Origin: Bacteroidales bacterium
Lineage (GTDB): Bacteria; Bacteroidota; Bacteroidia; Bacteroidales; P3
Length of the DNA: 44,948 bases
Direction: 5' to 3'
Assembly (NCBI GenBank): GCA_017483575.1
Contig: JAFUWF010000004.1
Span: forward strand, 1-44,948
The translations under genes were made by a program, and so were the position numbers. The notes under the pieces are model-generated. The model was not told the origin of the DNA and searched no databases. It saw nothing but the letters and a program-made list of their open reading frames with translations. Positions 7,639 through 16,058 of this stretch are shown in pieces. Position 1 is the stretch's first letter, and every line of letters starts with the position of its first letter.

Positions 7639-8664
7639 ATGGAACAACTACAATATCAAGAAGGCCGCACCGAGATTGGCCAACTGGGCAAGGTGCGCCT
7701 CATCGACCGCCTGACGGCGGACACCGGCTGCCAGGGCGACGACTGCGCTGTCCTCGGCACAGGCAAGGAGAAAACCCTCGTCACCGTGCAGACCATGGTG
7801 GAAGGCGTGGACTTCGACATGATGTACACCCCCCTGAAGCACCTGGGCTACAAGACTGTGGCCATAGCCATCAGCAACATTGCCGCCATGAACGGCACCC
7901 CTCGCCAGGCCCTGGTGAGCATCGCCGTTAGCAACCGCTACTCCGTCGAGGCCCTGGACGAGCTCTACGCCGGCGTGCGCCTCTGCTGCGACCGCTACGA
8001 CGTCAGCCTCGTGGGCGGCGACACCCGCAGCACACGTGCCGGCATGGTACTGAGCGTCACCCTCATAGGCACCGCCGACGAGGACAAGATAACCTACCGC
8101 CACGGAGCCAACCACAACGACCTTCTCTGCGTCAGCGGCGACCTGGGCAGCGCCTACGCCGGCCTCCTGGTCCTCGAAAGGGAGAAGGTCACCTACCAGT
8201 CCAACCCCAACTTCCAGCCCGACCTCGACGGCTTCGACTACGTGCTGGAGCGTTTCCTCAAACCTGAACCCCGCATGGACATCGTCAAGGCCCTGGCGGA
8301 GAAGGGCGTAGTGCCCACCTCGATGACCGACGTCAGCGAAGGCCTGGCCGACAGCCTGCTACACCTTGGCAAAGCCTCCGGCAATGGCTGCGAAGTCTAC
8401 GAGGAACGCCTGCCCATCGACTACCAGACCTCGCGTGTCTGTTCCGAGATGAGCAAGAACATGCTGCCCGTCAGCTGCGCCCTCAACGGCGGCCGCGACT
8501 ACGAGCTGCTCTTCACCGTCAGCCAATCCGACTACGAGAAGATCAAGACCATGGAGGGCATCCACATCATTGGCTATATCACCGAGAAAGGCATGCCCAC
8601 CGTCATGGTGACGCCGCAAAACACCACCATCGACCTCGTGGCACAGGGGTTCTCGGCCCAATGA
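7639..8664 (+). CDS. thiL: Thiamine-monophosphate kinase
   Basis: 341-residue member of the AIR synthase-related ATP-binding family that phosphorylates thiamine monophosphate to thiamine diphosphate. Typical motifs: GDDCAVLG near residue 35, VEGVDFDMMYTPLKHLGYKTVAIAISNIAAMNG at about 53-85, LVGGDTRST at about 125-135, SGDLGSAYAGL at about 165, and DVSEGLADSLLHLGKASG at about 232-250. It starts 3 bases after the methyltransferase stop and ends 10 before pcm, in the sigma factor operon. No other thiamine gene is near. Confidence 0.93.
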   Translation: MEQLQYQEGRTEIGQLGKVRLIDRLTADTGCQGDDCAVLGTGKEKTLVTVQTMVEGVDFDMMYTPLKHLGYKTVAIAISNIAAMNGTPRQALVSIAVSNRYSVEALDELYAGVRLCCDRYDVSLVGGDTRSTRAGMVLSVTLIGTADEDKITYRHGANHNDLLCVSGDLGSAYAGLLVLEREKVTYQSNPNFQPDLDGFDYVLERFLKPEPRMDIVKALAEKGVVPTSMTDVSEGLADSLLHLGKASGNGCEVYEERLPIDYQTSRVCSEMSKNMLPVSCALNGGRDYELLFTVSQSDYEKIKTMEGIHIIGYITEKGMPTVMVTPQNTTIDLVAQGFSAQ

Positions 8665-8674
8665 AAGGAGAGCC

Positions 8675-9340
8675 ATGACACGACAAGACACATACAAGCA
8701 TAAAGGCCAACGGCAACAGCTGTGCGACGAGTTGCGACGCAAAGGCATCGTGGACGAAGCGGTGCTGCAGGCCATCAACGAAGTGCCGCGCCACTGGTTC
8801 ATCGACGGGGCCCTGGACGCTTTCGCCTATCAGGACCGCGCGCTAAAGATAGGCTGCGACCAGACCATCTCGCACCCCTCCACGGTGGCCATGCAGAGCC
8901 AGCTGCTCGATGTGCGACCCGGCATGAAGGTGCTGGAAATAGGCACCGGCAGTGGCTACCAGACGGCCATCCTCTGCAAGATGGGCGCCAAGGTCTACAC
9001 CGTGGAACGCCAGAAAGGCCTCTTCGACAAAACCCGCCTGTTGCTGGCCGACCTGGGCTTCCGCGCCCGCTGCTTCCTCGGCGACGGCTACCGCGGCCTG
9101 ACGGAGGTGAACTACGGCCCCTACGACCGCATCATCGTCACCTGCGGCGCCCGCGAGATACCGTCGGCACTGATGGGTCAACTGAAGGAGGGCGGCATCA
9201 TGGTCATCCCCCTCGACGACGACGAGGGCCAGGAGATGCTGCGCATCACCAAGAACGGCCCTTCAGAGGGCGAATGGAAGGTGGAGAAATTCGGTGCCTA
9301 CAGCTTCGTGCCCATGCTCGACGGCCGCGCCATGCGCTAA
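8675..9340 (+). CDS. pcm: Protein-L-isoaspartate O-methyltransferase
   Basis: 221-residue SAM-dependent enzyme that methylates isoaspartyl residues so damaged proteins can be repaired. Features: VPRHWFIDG near residue 31, the DQTISHPSTVAMQSQLL substrate loop at about 65-80, and SAM motif I VLEIGTGSGYQTAILC at about 87-102. The start follows an unusually clear Shine-Dalgarno-like AAGGAG (8665-8670), only 4 nt before the ATG, rare in this window. It is the last gene of the sigma factor unit; its stop overlaps that of the convergent gene by 2 bases. Confidence 0.95.
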   Translation: MTRQDTYKHKGQRQQLCDELRRKGIVDEAVLQAINEVPRHWFIDGALDAFAYQDRALKIGCDQTISHPSTVAMQSQLLDVRPGMKVLEIGTGSGYQTAILCKMGAKVYTVERQKGLFDKTRLLLADLGFRARCFLGDGYRGLTEVNYGPYDRIIVTCGAREIPSALMGQLKEGGIMVIPLDDDEGQEMLRITKNGPSEGEWKVEKFGAYSFVPMLDGRAMR

Positions 9341-9699
9341 CGCAGAATGAAATGCTGGCGCGAGAGGCGGGGGTTGCGCACAGCGATGCCATAGTCGAAG
9401 AAATCGAGCGTCACCTGCCAACGGGCGTCATCCATGACGGTCTGCCAACGGTCCTCCCGGCGGTGGGGATGGTCGAGAACAAGGAAATCGCCGTCGGAAC
9501 AGGAAAACGCGGCCTCGCCGCCCGAACGAACCGCCGCAACGCCATAGTGGCGCTCCATCCGCCAAAGGGCACCCTCATAGCGACCACGCGGCACACCCTC
9601 GGCACGCGAGAAGAGCACCTCGGTGTAGAGCCCGTAGACGAAGGGCGAATGCAGGTTGAACTGCGTCTTGGCCCGAAGGAAATGTTGCAGGCGGTTCAT
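9337..9699 (-). CDS. Methyltransferase-derived protein lacking the SAM-binding core
   Basis: 120-residue protein. Its start (FLRAKTQFNLHSPFVYGLY) and its end (DGDFLVLDHPHRREDRWQTV, then WQVTLDFFDYGIAVRNP and SRQHFILR) resemble the two termini of the Bacteroidota class I SAM methyltransferases that begin with an HSPFVY segment and end in a QHF(K/I)(I/L)R segment. The central Rossmann part, including the glycine-rich SAM motif, is missing, leaving only about 40 unrelated residues. The frame is intact, so either it is kept for another role or it is a recent in-frame deletion. The ATG at 9699 is chosen; codons further upstream translate a heptamer array. A TATCTTTG box lies only 5 nt before this ATG. 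Confidence 0.65.
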   Translation of the reverse strand: MNRLQHFLRAKTQFNLHSPFVYGLYTEVLFSRAEGVPRGRYEGALWRMERHYGVAAVRSGGEAAFSCSDGDFLVLDHPHRREDRWQTVMDDARWQVTLDFFDYGIAVRNPRLSRQHFILR

Positions 9700-9704
9700 G
9701 GGTG

Positions 9705-9712
9705 CAAAGATA
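9705..9712 (-). promoter_or_regulatory. Possible -7 box next to the start codon (near-leaderless transcript)
   Basis: TATCTTTG on the minus strand ends 5 nt before the ATG at 9699. No convincing -33 element; the region upstream is the heptamer array. Confidence 0.4.
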
Positions 9713-9718
9713 CGAAGA

Positions 9719-9746
9719 AAAAATGAAAAATGGAAAATGAAAAACG
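9719..9746. repeat. Heptamer array between the methyltransferase remnant and gldD
   Basis: Four 7-bp units: AAAAATG, AAAAATG, GAAAATG, AAAAACG. It covers the divergent start region of both genes and supplies a spurious upstream ATG (9730) in the gldD frame. Confidence 0.6.
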
Positions 9747-9753
9747 AAAGATT

Positions 9754-10437
9754 ATGAATACTAAACACATACCGACACTTCGCCACAGCGGAATCCTCGT
9801 TTCCGCTTTCTCATTTCTCATTTTATTGGCGTCATGCGGCGGCAGCGGCGACTACACCCCCAAGCCGCAGGCCTACCTGCGCATCGATGTGCCGGAGCAC
9901 ACCTACTGGCTAGTCGACAGCCTCTGCTCCCGCCCCGGCGACACACTCTTCTTCGGCACCGACACGGCATTCACGCTTACCGGCTCCTGCAAGACTTTCC
10001 CCTTCATCTTCGAGGCCAACGAATGCATCGAATTGGCAGAGAAGGGTGCCCCCAAAGGCGAGGTGTGGGTAGACCTGCGGTACCCGCAGTGGGACGGCGT
10101 GGTGTTCCTCACCTACAAGCACTTGCGCGGTCCCGACGACCTGCGCGGCCAGACCGACACCTCCACCCGCATGCTGGAGAAGCACTACCAGTTTGCCTCC
10201 GGCATCGACGAGCAGGCCTTCGAGAGCGACGACCACACGGTGCACGCCGTCAAGTGGCACCTCAAGGGCAGCCGCGTAGCCTCCACCTACCAGTTCTACG
10301 CCACCGACTCCCTCCACCACTTCCTCCGTGGCGCCCTCTACATCAACCGCCCGCCCAACAACGACTCCCTCGCCCCCGTCCTCGAATACATGCAGCGCGA
10401 CATCGACCACCTCATCGAAACCCTCCGCTGGCGGTAA
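9754..10437 (+). CDS. gldD: Gliding motility lipoprotein GldD
   Basis: 227-residue lipoprotein of the GldD family, associated with gliding and T9SS function in Bacteroidota. The signal peptide ends in the lipobox LLASC with Cys28. The mature part has family segments AYLRIDVPEHTYW, WVDLRYPQWDGVVFLTYK and the C-terminal HHFLRGALYINRPPNNDSLAPV. The ATG at 9754 gives a proper signal peptide; an upstream ATG at 9730 lies within a heptamer array. mrdA starts 55 bases later, so the two may be co-transcribed. Together with the sorting domain at 25697-27028 it indicates that the cell has T9SS. Confidence 0.9.
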   Translation: MNTKHIPTLRHSGILVSAFSFLILLASCGGSGDYTPKPQAYLRIDVPEHTYWLVDSLCSRPGDTLFFGTDTAFTLTGSCKTFPFIFEANECIELAEKGAPKGEVWVDLRYPQWDGVVFLTYKHLRGPDDLRGQTDTSTRMLEKHYQFASGIDEQAFESDDHTVHAVKWHLKGSRVASTYQFYATDSLHHFLRGALYINRPPNNDSLAPVLEYMQRDIDHLIETLRWR

Positions 10438-10492
10438 AAAAAATATATCCCGGCAGGCAATATTTAACGGCACTTGGCGTTAAAAGGAAACT

Positions 10493-12352
10493 ATGTCCAA
10501 CAAGTACGCCGACCGGAGCCATGTGGTGAAGATTATCTTCATCGTTGTGGGAGCCCTCTTTGTGGGGCGCCTGGCCATGCTGCAACTCTTCAATCCCGAA
10601 TACAAGGAGAAAGCCGAGATGCAGTCGCTGCGCAACGTGACGCAGTACCCCGCCCGCGGCTTCATCTACGACCGCCACGGCGAACTCCTCGTCCACAACG
10701 AGGCCGTCTACGACCTCATGGTCATCCCCCGCATGGTCAAGAACCTCGACACCGCCTACTTCTGCCAGAGCCTCGGCATCACCCTCGACGACTTCGACGA
10801 GCGCATGCAGAAGGCCCGCAAATACTCCCCCTACTCCGCCTCCATCTTCATGAAGCAAATCTCGAAGGAGGAATACGCCAAGTTCGAGAACAAGATGTTC
10901 CGCTTCAAAGGTTTCTACATCTCGCAGCGCACCCTGCGCATCTACGACCGCCCCATCGCGGCGCAGGTGCTGGGCTACGTGGGCGAGGTGGACCAGGCCG
11001 ACCTCGACCGCGACCCCTACTACAAACGCGGCGACTACATCGGCAAGAGCGGCCTCGAGAAGAGCTACGAGGAGGTGCTCCGCGGCACCAAGGGCAAGAA
11101 AATCATGCACGTCGACGCCCACAACCGCGAGATAGGCCCCTACCGCCACGGCGAGTTCGACACCCTGCCCATCGAGGGCTGCAACCTCCACACCACCCTC
11201 GACGCCGACCTCCAGACCTACGCCGAAGACCTCATGGCCAACAAGCGCGGCTGCGTCGTGGCCATCGAACCCTCCACCGGCGAAATCCTCGCCATGGTCT
11301 CCGCTCCCACCTACGACCCCAACCTCCTCGTCGGCCGCATACGCGGCAAGAACTACCTCATGCTCAACAGCGACATCGCCAAGCCCATGCTCAACCGCGC
11401 CCTCATCGGCCAGTATCCCCCGGGCTCCATCTTCAAGGTGGCCCAGTCGATGGTGGCCCTCGACCTCGGCGTCATCAGCCCCTCCAGCGGCTTCGCCTGC
11501 GAGAAGAGCCTCGTGGGCTGCCACAACCACCCCTCGGCACGCTCGGTGCAGGAAGCCATCAAGATGAGCTGCAACCCCTACTTCTACCAGGTCTACCGCC
11601 GCGTCGTCCAGCAGGGCAAATACCGCAACATCTACAAGGACGCCCAGTACGGCCTCACCGTCTGGCACAACTACATGCTCCGCTTCGGCTTCGGCCAGAA
11701 GCTCGACATCGACCTCCCCAAGAGCGGCCTCTCCACGGGCAACATCCCCGACACCGCCTTCTACAACAAGTGGTACGGCAAGGAACGCTGGGCCTTCTCC
11801 ACCATCTACTCCAACTCCATCGGCCAGGGCGAGGTCACCGTGGTGCCCATCCAGATGGCCAACCTCGCCGCCATCGTGGCCAACCGCGGCTACTTCATCA
11901 CCCCCCACATGGTACGCTCCTACGGCCCCGACTCCATCCAGGACGAGAAATACCGCCAACGCCACGAGACCGGCATCGACCCCCACTACTTCGACATCGC
12001 CGCCGCCGGCATGTACGACGTGGTCCACGTGGCCGGCGGCACGGCACGCCGCGCCCGCGTCGACGGCCTCGACATCTGCGGCAAGACCGGCACCGCCGAG
12101 AACTTCGGCAACGACCACTCCGTCTTCATCTGCTTCGCACCCAAGGACAACCCCAAGATCGCCATGGCCGTATACGTGGAGAACGCCCAGGGCGGCGGCG
12201 GCACCTGGGCAGCACCCATCGCAGGCCTCCTCGTGGAGAAGTACCTCAACGGCGAGGTGAAACGCACCGACGTCGAGAAGATGTACCGCGAAATCAACCC
12301 CTGCCAGAAACTCCCCCTCACCCGCAGAGTGAAGAAAGCGAAGAAAAGATAA
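10493..12352 (+). CDS. mrdA: Penicillin-binding protein 2 (peptidoglycan transpeptidase)
   Basis: 619-residue class B penicillin-binding protein that cross-links peptidoglycan during elongation, working with RodA. One membrane segment at about residues 14-32, a dimerisation/pedestal region, then the transpeptidase domain with SxxK at Ser312-Lys315 (GSIFK), SxN at Ser359-Asn361 (SCN) and KTG at 531-533 (CGKTGTAE). The Lys/Arg-rich C-terminus is cytoplasm-like in composition. rodA begins 5 bases after the stop. No mreB, mreC or mreD precedes it in this window; gldD does. Confidence 0.95.
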   Translation: MSNKYADRSHVVKIIFIVVGALFVGRLAMLQLFNPEYKEKAEMQSLRNVTQYPARGFIYDRHGELLVHNEAVYDLMVIPRMVKNLDTAYFCQSLGITLDDFDERMQKARKYSPYSASIFMKQISKEEYAKFENKMFRFKGFYISQRTLRIYDRPIAAQVLGYVGEVDQADLDRDPYYKRGDYIGKSGLEKSYEEVLRGTKGKKIMHVDAHNREIGPYRHGEFDTLPIEGCNLHTTLDADLQTYAEDLMANKRGCVVAIEPSTGEILAMVSAPTYDPNLLVGRIRGKNYLMLNSDIAKPMLNRALIGQYPPGSIFKVAQSMVALDLGVISPSSGFACEKSLVGCHNHPSARSVQEAIKMSCNPYFYQVYRRVVQQGKYRNIYKDAQYGLTVWHNYMLRFGFGQKLDIDLPKSGLSTGNIPDTAFYNKWYGKERWAFSTIYSNSIGQGEVTVVPIQMANLAAIVANRGYFITPHMVRSYGPDSIQDEKYRQRHETGIDPHYFDIAAAGMYDVVHVAGGTARRARVDGLDICGKTGTAENFGNDHSVFICFAPKDNPKIAMAVYVENAQGGGGTWAAPIAGLLVEKYLNGEVKRTDVEKMYREINPCQKLPLTRRVKKAKKR

Positions 12353-12357
12353 CCGCC

Positions 12358-13614
12358 ATGTACCAAGAAAAACTCAAAATAGACTGGATCACCATCGCGC
12401 TCTACGCCGCCATCATGCTCTTCGGGTGGATGAACATCTACTCCGCATGCTACGACGAGAGCCATGCCGCCATCTTCGACTTCCACGAATACCACGGCAA
12501 GCAGCTCATCTGGATGGGCCTCTCCGTGCTCACCGCCGCCGTCATCCTGCTCACCGAGCCGCGCGTCTTCTCCAACATGGCCTACCCCATCTACGGCATC
12601 GTCCTCGGCCTGCTGGTGCTGACGCTCTTCCTCGCCGTCACCGTCAACGGCGGCAAGTCGTGGATCGACATCGCCGGCTTCCGCTTCCAGCCTTCCGAAT
12701 TCGCCAAGTTCGCCACCGCCCTGGCCCTGGCCAAATACCTCTCCGCCATCGACATCGACCTCAAGGACATGCGCACCAAGATGGTCTCCATAGCCCTCAT
12801 CGCCGTGCCCGCCGTCCTCGTGCTGCTGCAGCACGACACCGGCTCGGCCCTCGTCTTCGCCAGCTTCATCTTCCCCCTCTACCGCGAAGGCGTCTCGGGC
12901 GTGGTGCTTGTCGTGGGCGTAGCAGCCATAGCCCTCTTCGTCCTGGCCCTGCTGGTGAACAAATTCATCCTCCTAGCCATCCTCGCCCTGCTGGCCGTGG
13001 CCTACCTCTTCGTCTGGCTCAACAAACGCACCCGCAAGGACTACCTCCGCGCCATCGGCATCTTCGTCTGCTGCGCCGCCTTCGTCTTCTCGGTCGACTT
13101 CGTCTTCAGCAACGTCCTCGAGAGCCACCAGCGCGAACGCATCGACGTCCTCCTCGGCAAGACCGAGGACCTCCAGGGCTCCGGCTACAACGTCAACCAG
13201 TCCAAAATCGCCATCGGCTCCGGCGGCCTCATCGGCAAAGGCTTCCTCGGCGGCACCGTCACCAAGGCCAACTTCGTCCCCGAGAAGCACACCGACTTCA
13301 TCTTCTGCACCGTAGGCGAGGAATGGGGCTTCCTCGGAAGCACCGTCCTCGTGGTCCTCTACGTCCTGCTGCTCATACGCATCGTGGGCATGGCCGAACG
13401 CCAGCGGTCCCCCTTCTCGCGCATCTTCGGCTACTGCGTGGCCAGCATCCTCTTCATGCACCTCTTTGTCAACGTAGGCATGGTCATAGGCCTCGTCCCC
13501 GTCATCGGCATCCCCCTTCCCTTCTTCAGCTACGGCGGCTCCTCGCTCCTGGCCTTCACCATCCTCCTTTTCATATTCATCAGGCAAGACGCCTCCAAAA
13601 ACCAATTATTGTAA
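12358..13614 (+). CDS. rodA: Rod shape-determining protein RodA (SEDS glycosyltransferase)
   Basis: 418-residue SEDS family protein that polymerises lipid II into glycan strands with PBP2. About ten membrane segments. Family motifs: NGGKSWIDIAGFRFQPSEFAK at about residues 97-117, QHDTGSALVF near 160, GKGFLGG near 295 and EKHTDFIFCTVGEEWGFLG near 308-326, whose Asp is the conserved catalytic-type residue, then IPLPFFSYGGSS near the end. Its stop is directly followed by the clpX ATG with no gap. The frame is open upstream through mrdA, an artefact of GC content. Confidence 0.95.
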   Translation: MYQEKLKIDWITIALYAAIMLFGWMNIYSACYDESHAAIFDFHEYHGKQLIWMGLSVLTAAVILLTEPRVFSNMAYPIYGIVLGLLVLTLFLAVTVNGGKSWIDIAGFRFQPSEFAKFATALALAKYLSAIDIDLKDMRTKMVSIALIAVPAVLVLLQHDTGSALVFASFIFPLYREGVSGVVLVVGVAAIALFVLALLVNKFILLAILALLAVAYLFVWLNKRTRKDYLRAIGIFVCCAAFVFSVDFVFSNVLESHQRERIDVLLGKTEDLQGSGYNVNQSKIAIGSGGLIGKGFLGGTVTKANFVPEKHTDFIFCTVGEEWGFLGSTVLVVLYVLLLIRIVGMAERQRSPFSRIFGYCVASILFMHLFVNVGMVIGLVPVIGIPLPFFSYGGSSLLAFTILLFIFIRQDASKNQLL

Positions 13615-14844
13615 ATGTCCCGAAACACCAAAAACCCCGAAGAACATTGCTCCTTCTGCGGCCGCCCCGCGTCGCAGACCGGCCTGCTGCTCAGCGGCCT
13701 CAACGGCTACATCTGCGAAGACTGCGCCCGCCAGGCAGGCCAGATATTCAAAGAACAGAACCCCTCCGCACAGCCCGCACCCGCACCCGCGGACAACGAA
13801 CCCATACCCACGCCGGCCGAAATCTGCGCCTTCCTGGACCAGTACGTCATCGGACAGGACACCGCCAAGCGCGTCCTCGCCGTGGCCGTCTACAACCACT
13901 ACAAACGCCTCCGCTACAACGCCGCCCACCACGACAACAACGACGTGGAAATCGAGAAATCCAACATCGTCATGGTCGGCGAAACCGGCACCGGCAAGAC
14001 CCTCCTCGCACGCACCATAGCGCGCCTGCTCAAGGTACCCTTCTGCATCGCCGACGCCACCACGCTCACCGAAGCCGGCTACGTGGGCGACGACGTCGAG
14101 AACGTCCTCGTGCGCCTCCTCCAGGCCGCCGACTACGACGTGCCCTCCTGCGAACGCGGCATCGTCTTCATCGACGAAATCGACAAGATAGCCCGCAAGA
14201 GCGAGAACACCTCCATCACCCGCGACGTCAGCGGCGAAGGCGTGCAGCAGGCCCTCCTCAAACTCCTCGAGGGCGCCCTCGTCTCCGTACCCCCCGAGGG
14301 CGGACGCAAACACCCCGAGCAGAAACTCATCACCATCAACACCCGCAACATCCTCTTCATCTGCGGCGGCGCCTTCGACGGCATCGAACGCTCCATCGCC
14401 GCACGCCTCAACACCAACGTCATCGGCTTCAAAGGCGACGAAACCCGCGCCACCCTCGACCGCGACAACATGCTCCAGTACGTCCAACCCATGGACCTCA
14501 AGAAGTTCGGCCTCATCCCCGAACTCGTCGGCCGCTTCCCCATGCTCACCGCCCTCCAGCCCCTCGACCGCGACGCCCTCCGCCGCATCCTCACCGAACC
14601 CAAGAACGCCCTCGTCAAACAGTACCAGGAACTCTTCCACATGGACGACGTAACACTCCTGTTCGACCCCGAGACCCTCGACCTCATCGTCGACAACGCC
14701 GTGCGCTACCACCTCGGCGCCCGCGGCCTACGCTCCATCATGGAAAGCATCATGACCGACTACATGTTCGACCTCCCCACCCTCCCCAAGGGCTCCACCT
14801 TCACCGTCACCCCCGACATGGCACGCCAGAAACTCAATCTCTGA
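13615..14844 (+). CDS. clpX: ATP-dependent Clp protease ATP-binding subunit ClpX
   Basis: 409-residue AAA+ unfoldase that feeds proteins to ClpP. The N-terminal zinc domain has Cys12, Cys15, Cys34 and Cys37. Then come Walker A GETGTGKT (about residue 122), the pore loop GYVGDD (about 155), Walker [12 protein letters not shown] (about 183), the ClpP-docking loop with VIGFKG (about 275) and the sensor-2 GARGLRSI (about 367). The ATG follows the rodA stop with no gap, so it is co-transcribed with the elongasome genes, an unusual place since clpX often follows clpP. No terminator other than palindrome C2 separates it from convergent mltG. Confidence 0.97.
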   Translation: MSRNTKNPEEHCSFCGRPASQTGLLLSGLNGYICEDCARQAGQIFKEQNPSAQPAPAPADNEPIPTPAEICAFLDQYVIGQDTAKRVLAVAVYNHYKRLRYNAAHHDNNDVEIEKSNIVMVGETGTGKTLLARTIARLLKVPFCIADATTLTEAGYVGDDVENVLVRLLQAADYDVPSCERGIVFIDEIDKIARKSENTSITRDVSGEGVQQALLKLLEGALVSVPPEGGRKHPEQKLITINTRNILFICGGAFDGIERSIAARLNTNVIGFKGDETRATLDRDNMLQYVQPMDLKKFGLIPELVGRFPMLTALQPLDRDALRRILTEPKNALVKQYQELFHMDDVTLLFDPETLDLIVDNAVRYHLGARGLRSIMESIMTDYMFDLPTLPKGSTFTVTPDMARQKLNL

Positions 14845-14911
14845 CCCCGCCACCGTCGCCACACCCCCCACCCCGCCGACGCGCCCCATACGCCCCAAAC
14901 CCCTGCCAGAC

Positions 14912-15058
14912 AGGCCACAAATTCGACCCATGTCATATAGTATGCATATAGTATACATATACTTCTCATATAGTATTCATATACCGTATATAAATACTAT
15001 ATGAGAAGTATATGTATACTATATGCATACTATATAAGAACAGTCGAATAAGACACCT
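14912..15058. repeat. AT-rich palindromic element, copy C2
   Basis: Palindrome between convergent clpX and mltG. Left end AGGCCACAAATTCGAC, right end GTCGAATAAGACACCT, with inner arms of 11-bp units (TATGCATATAG, TATACATATAC, TTCTCATATAG, TATTCATATAC). The right end overlaps the mltG stop codon TAG (15057-15059). It could act as a terminator for both genes. Confidence 0.8.
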
Positions 15059-16058
15059 ATTTGATACCCCTTTGGTTGAGGGCGCGGTGGAAGGCGTCGG
15101 CGTTGCGTTGGTGCTCTTGGAGGGTGGCGGCGAAGCGGTGGGTGCCGTCCATTTTGTCGCTGGCGCAGAAGTAGATATAGTCCGTTTGCGGAGCGTTGAC
15201 GACGGCGTTGACGCTGGATTCGGAGGGGAGGCAGATGGGGGCGGGGGGGAGGCCGGTGTGGAGGTAGGTGTTGAAGGGGCTCTCGGTGGCGAGGTGCTTG
15301 TTGAGGATGCGGCGGAGGGCGAAGTCGCCGACGGCGTATTTCACCGTGGGGTCGGCCTGGAGGGGCATGCCGCGTTTCAGCCTATTGAGGTAGACGCTGG
15401 CTATGAGCGGTTTCTCGGCGTTGTTGTTGGTCTCTTCCTCGACGATGGAGGCCAGCACAACGATGTCGCGAGTGGAGAGTGGAGAGCGGAGAGTGGAGAG
15501 CATGCCGCCTTCCGTTTCCCACTTTTCACTTTCCGATTTCCACTGTTTTTCCATGCGTTGCCTGAAGTGCTCGGGGGTGACGGTCCAGTAGAATTCGTAG
15601 GTGTTGGGGCGGATGATGTGGAAGCTGTCCAGGGGGATGTCGAAGTCGTTGTGCATCAGCTTGCTGTCGAGGTATTCGTTGAGCTGCTGCGGCAGACGGA
15701 ATTTGCCGATGGTGAGGCGGATGGGGTCCTGCTGGCCGCGGGTGAGGCGCTTGATGAGGCGGAAGACGGGTGTGTGCGGTTCGACGAGGTAGGAGCCTGG
15801 CTTCCAACCGTCGAGTTTCAGGGTCCGGGCCATAAGGTCGAAGAGGGGGCCGTCGTCGACAAGGCCGTTGGCCACGAGGGTGTCGCGGGCGGCGAGGGCG
15901 TTGTCGTCGGTGGGGAGGTAGAGGCGGACGCTTTCGGTGTTGGAGGTGGTGGCGTTGAGGCACATAAAGGCCATGCCGCCGATGGCGAGCAGCGCGAGGA
16001 TGGCGACGAGGAGGAAGGTCCGGAGGACGGTTTTGCGGTATGCTTGCAGGAGCTTCAT
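15057..16058 (-). CDS. mltG: Endolytic murein transglycosylase MltG
   Basis: 333-residue inner-membrane protein of the YceG family that cuts nascent glycan strands. One membrane segment (about residues 11-32) and the catalytic region LASIVEEETN with Glu207 as the likely catalytic residue, then VYLNRLKRGMPLQADPTVKYAVG. Immediately before the catalytic motif, residues about 173-196 (KSESEKWETEGGMLSTLRSP) are encoded by an array of ten 7-bp units (15472-15541), replacing the helix usually found there. The ATG at 16058 overlaps the GNAT stop (ATGA). Last gene of the topA unit. Confidence 0.93.
   Translation of the reverse strand: MKLLQAYRKTVLRTFLLVAILALLAIGGMAFMCLNATTSNTESVRLYLPTDDNALAARDTLVANGLVDDGPLFDLMARTLKLDGWKPGSYLVEPHTPVFRLIKRLTRGQQDPIRLTIGKFRLPQQLNEYLDSKLMHNDFDIPLDSFHIIRPNTYEFYWTVTPEHFRQRMEKQWKSESEKWETEGGMLSTLRSPLSTRDIVVLASIVEEETNNNAEKPLIASVYLNRLKRGMPLQADPTVKYAVGDFALRRILNKHLATESPFNTYLHTGLPPAPICLPSESSVNAVVNAPQTDYIYFCASDKMDGTHRFAATLQEHQRNADAFHRALNQRGIK
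15472..15541. repeat. Compound heptamer array inside mltG
   Basis: Ten consecutive 7-bp units on the plus strand: GTGGAGA, GTGGAGA, GCGGAGA, GTGGAGA, GCATGCC, GCCTTCC, GTTTCCC, ACTTTTC, ACTTTCC, GATTTCC. Two heptamer types are joined. The GTGGAGA unit also occurs in the helicase gene at 29336-29363. Confidence 0.85.

Noticed and set aside
10474-13614. Open frame of 1046 codons covering mrdA and rodA
   Set aside because: Only its last part (from 12358) is rodA; the rest is an Arg/Pro/His-rich shadow of mrdA in another frame, typical of GC-rich DNA.
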